From Chitinophaga pinensis (GTDB lineage Bacteria; Bacteroidota; Bacteroidia; Chitinophagales; Chitinophagaceae): DNA of 35,921 nt. Each line of letters opens with the position of its first letter. Position 1 is the first letter of the stretch. This document shows positions 33,875-35,921 of the stretch, one piece after another. Under the pieces are notes generated by a model. It had not been told where the DNA came from and made no database searches. It worked only from the letters and a program-made list of their open reading frames with translations. The stretch is taken from contig CALPWM020000003.1 of assembly GCA_943327275.2 (NCBI GenBank), positions 1 to 35,921 on the forward strand, written 5' to 3'. Position numbers and translations under genes: made by a program.

Positions 33875-34447
33875 TTATTGGTTGTAATATTGTTCAAGAT
33901 TCTTTTTTAGGATTTCTTTTGCCCTGCTTACCAAAGATTCGATCGCCTTTATCCCTAATCCCATGATTTCTGTTGCTTCCTCATATTTCATCCCTTGTAT
34001 CCGGATCAAGGTGAACGCCAATTGTTGTTTTTCAGGGAGTTGGCCGATGGCCCTGTACAAGGCCGTCGCTTTCTCCTTGTTTTCTGCAGCAATTCCAGGA
34101 TTCATTTCCACCACATCAATACTTCTCTTTTCTTCGGGCATCCACCAGGGAATGATGGCGTGTAGCCTTTGCCTGGTTTTCCTTTTCCTCAATTTTTCCA
34201 ATGCTTTTCTGATGGCGATTTTCTGCACCCAGGTGGAGAGTTTTGAGTCTCCCTTGAATGACACAATCGACCCATGAATCTGAATAAAGGTTTCCTGCAG
34301 CACATCTTCGGCATCATCCCTGTCTTGCAGAATGTTCAATACGGTATGATGTATGCGGTGGCTGAGGCTGTTCACCAACCACCGAAAAGCAAGTTCATCC
34401 CCCTGCCTCAAACCGCTTATGAGTTCCGCTTCATTCACATTACTCAT
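33875..34447 (-). CDS. ECF RNA polymerase sigma factor of the metal-sensor operon
   Basis: This is a 190-residue sigma-70 family ECF protein. Region 2 (about 18-88) shows AFRWLVNSLSHRIHHTVLNI, DRDDAEDVLQETFIQIH and KLSTWVQKIAIRKALEKLRK. Region 4 (about 128-182) shows LPEKQQLAFTLIRIQGMKYEEA and IKAIESLVSRAKEILKK. The stretch between them (IIPWWMPEEKRSIDVVEMNP) is longer than average. It is the first gene of the six-gene operon (33875 down to 30878) and is not close to a FecR gene, so it is wired to the small TM protein and periplasmic sensor in place of a TonB receptor. The 40 bases between it and the terminator at 34488-34520 hold no clear TAnnTTTG box. Confidence 0.95.
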   Translation of the reverse strand: MSNVNEAELISGLRQGDELAFRWLVNSLSHRIHHTVLNILQDRDDAEDVLQETFIQIHGSIVSFKGDSKLSTWVQKIAIRKALEKLRKRKTRQRLHAIIPWWMPEEKRSIDVVEMNPGIAAENKEKATALYRAIGQLPEKQQLAFTLIRIQGMKYEEATEIMGLGIKAIESLVSRAKEILKKNLEQYYNQ

Positions 34448-34487
34448 TTATAGATGCATACAAGATCGTAATCCTTCGGGGCAAAAC

Positions 34488-34520
34488 AAAAAAAGGGGAG
34501 CCATCTTACGATAGCCCCCC
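34488..34520 (-). terminator. Rho-independent terminator of the T9SS gene
   Basis: Read on the minus strand, GGGGGGCTATC-GTAA-GATGGCTCCCC forms an 11-base stem with two G-U wobbles, followed by seven T. It lies 25 bases after the stop of the T9SS gene (34546) and isolates that transcript from the sigma operon downstream. Confidence 0.88.
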
Positions 34521-34545
34521 CTTCGAGTTTAATTTTGAAAACCTA

Positions 34546-35921
34546 TTAATTTGCCTTAATCAATTTTCCAGTTGTGCTGTAGGTTCCATTTCTGAATACA
34601 AACACAAGGTTTTTCCTTTGTGCAGCAGGCACATTGTACTCAATGTTTGTGGTTGTATTTGCTTGCATTTCACCTTCAAACAAATTGGCAACTTTCTGAC
34701 CAAGCATGTTATAGATAACAAGACTTGATTTGGCAGTTTGTTTGGCAGTCAAACGGAAGCTGATCTTATCGTTATAAGGATTGGGGAATGCTCCTACCGC
34801 GACGTTAACAGATCCACCATTGGAAGACGCACCCATCTCTTCTTGTGCGCCAATCATGGTCATGGCAGCACTTCTTTTCTTGCGATCATCATCATCGTCG
34901 TCATCTTTGCCTTTTTTGCAATCTGTAAATGCTACAAAGAATCTTCCGCGATCAAATGCCTCATTGACGGCTTTCAAGGTTTTGGTGATATCCTTGTAAG
35001 AAACATTGGCAGGAAGTTTAGACTTGTCAAACAAGACATCAACGGCAAACTTAACGAGGTCATTGATTGATTTTGATCCAGCAACACCATTCAGCACTTT
35101 AGAAGAAATGAACCTCTTCTTGTCATCATCTCTGTCGTCAGCGTCACAGTCATCATCTTCCCTATCATACTTTTCTTCTTTCCTGTCAACACAACCTGGG
35201 GCTCTCTTGGTAATGATACACTTATCGCCAGCTTTGCTCAGATCAAAGTTTCCAAGATCATCACCAACTTCAGGGATGCCAGTGTTCAAGGCAAGTGCAA
35301 TCACCTGTCCAAGCAACTCATTGTTGACTTTCAATGCTCTTTCTTTGCTCTTTTTATCGTTGCTGTTGCACTCGTAAGCTTCGCGGATGGCATCAGACTT
35401 GCCAGACATCGGAAGCATCCCGTTAAGGTTAACGCTTTCATTCCTGCTGATGATAAACATTCCCTTATATCCATCCTTTCCACCTTTCTCACCGAGTTTC
35501 AATGAGTAACCAGTCAATTTAGAAAGAGATGCATTGATAAGATCAATTGGCCTGTTGTAGGGGGTTGTTGCTGCTGCCTTACCATCTTTTACTTCAGTAA
35601 TGATGCATACTTTTCCTTTTTTGCTACCATAGTAAGATTGCGTGAAAGTATAGTAGGGAACTGAAACAATGTGAATATCCACGTTAGAACGATCACTTTC
35701 ACATCCATGCGCATTGGTCTGTGAATATTGGTACTTATACTTTTGCCCTGATTTTTCAGTTGAAGGCTTTGGTGCACTTTTGCTAGACTTCTCTACTGAT
35801 CCTTCATTCCAATACCAGTTTGATGTGTTGCTTCCTGTAGGTTTCAATGAAACCTCTTTGCTAACACCACCATGGTTATGGTCTTCCTTGTGATCAGCAT
35901 GTTTAGCAGGCTTGGGATGAA
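34546..35921 (-). CDS. T9SS-exported Asp/His-rich protein, partial (N-terminus beyond window)
   Basis: The ORF track begins at a TTG (35847), but the frame stays open to the window edge, so this is the 3' part (at least 457 residues) of a longer gene. Visible order: a His-rich stretch (HPKPAKHADHKEDHNHGG), an Ig-like repeat of the Bacteroidota surface type (APKPSTEKSGQKYKYQYSQT, then GCESDRSNVDIHIV), a central domain of unknown family (about 65-330 from the TTG) with two Asp-rich runs (REDDDCDADDRDDD; KDDDDDDD), and a C-terminal type A sorting domain (about 353-433: FPNPYNDKISFRL, LVIYNMLGQKV). It should cross the outer membrane by type IX secretion and be surface-bound or released. The acidic runs suggest Ca2+ or other metal binding, which is inference. 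Confidence 0.85.
   Translation of the reverse strand, partial: HPKPAKHADHKEDHNHGGVSKEVSLKPTGSNTSNWYWNEGSVEKSSKSAPKPSTEKSGQKYKYQYSQTNAHGCESDRSNVDIHIVSVPYYTFTQSYYGSKKGKVCIITEVKDGKAAATTPYNRPIDLINASLSKLTGYSLKLGEKGGKDGYKGMFIISRNESVNLNGMLPMSGKSDAIREAYECNSNDKKSKERALKVNNELLGQVIALALNTGIPEVGDDLGNFDLSKAGDKCIITKRAPGCVDRKEEKYDREDDDCDADDRDDDKKRFISSKVLNGVAGSKSINDLVKFAVDVLFDKSKLPANVSYKDITKTLKAVNEAFDRGRFFVAFTDCKKGKDDDDDDDRKKRSAAMTMIGAQEEMGASSNGGSVNVAVGAFPNPYNDKISFRLTAKQTAKSSLVIYNMLGQKVANLFEGEMQANTTTNIEYNVPAAQRKNLVFVFRNGTYSTTGKLIKAN

Noticed and set aside
33865-33897. TTG-start extension of the small TM protein
   Set aside because: It overlaps the sigma gene end, and an ATG at 33864 gives a normal 11-base gap.

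Overview
The window looks like chromosome of a Bacteroidota bacterium, most likely in or near the Chitinophagaceae. The grounds are three SusC/SusD pairs, a sigma/FecR/STN-SusC cascade, a type IX secretion sorting domain, many Bacteroidota-type lipoprotein signals and a lack of strong Shine-Dalgarno sequences. The genus assignment is inference. I saw no tRNA, rRNA, CRISPR array, insertion sequence or phage gene.

Left block (1-8584, minus strand): two SusC/SusD pairs lie in tandem with gaps of 14, 26 and 46 bases, so they read as one operon. The first SusC is canonical. The second has lost the usual TonB-box region and the usual plug ending. The last SusD runs off the left edge. A 329-base gap (8585-8913) holds the operon's upstream region and a terminator for the next block.

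Second block (8914-17150, minus strand): ECF sigma factor, FecR anti-sigma, STN-bearing SusC, SusD and a DUF4369/TlpA-like thioredoxin form a cell-surface-signalling uptake operon. The fecR-susC gap carries two overlapping inverted repeats and a direct repeat that look regulatory.

Middle (17238-30803): mostly single genes in changing orientation. They are a secreted NHL propeller with the residue pattern of peptidyl-hydroxyglycine amidating lyase, a GNAT/FemAB-like acyltransferase whose 3' end overlaps an arginase-family gene by 65 bases, a short secreted protein that ends in a TonB plug but has no barrel, a TonB-dependent beta-barrel protein, a GH2 glycoside hydrolase, a tandem two-module FAD oxidoreductase and a nitroreductase.

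Right block (30878-34447, minus strand): a compact six-gene operon that resembles a metal-responsive Cnr-type sensor. It has an ECF sigma factor, a small one-TM protein (probable anti-sigma), a membrane-anchored Metal_resist-type sensor with a Pro/His-rich repeat tail, a YHYH lipoprotein, a MORN-repeat lipoprotein and an SCO1-like copper chaperone. The last three genes overlap. This is my best candidate for an under-described system, probably for copper or a related periplasmic metal. To its right, behind its own terminator, is the 3' part of a T9SS-exported protein rich in Asp and His.
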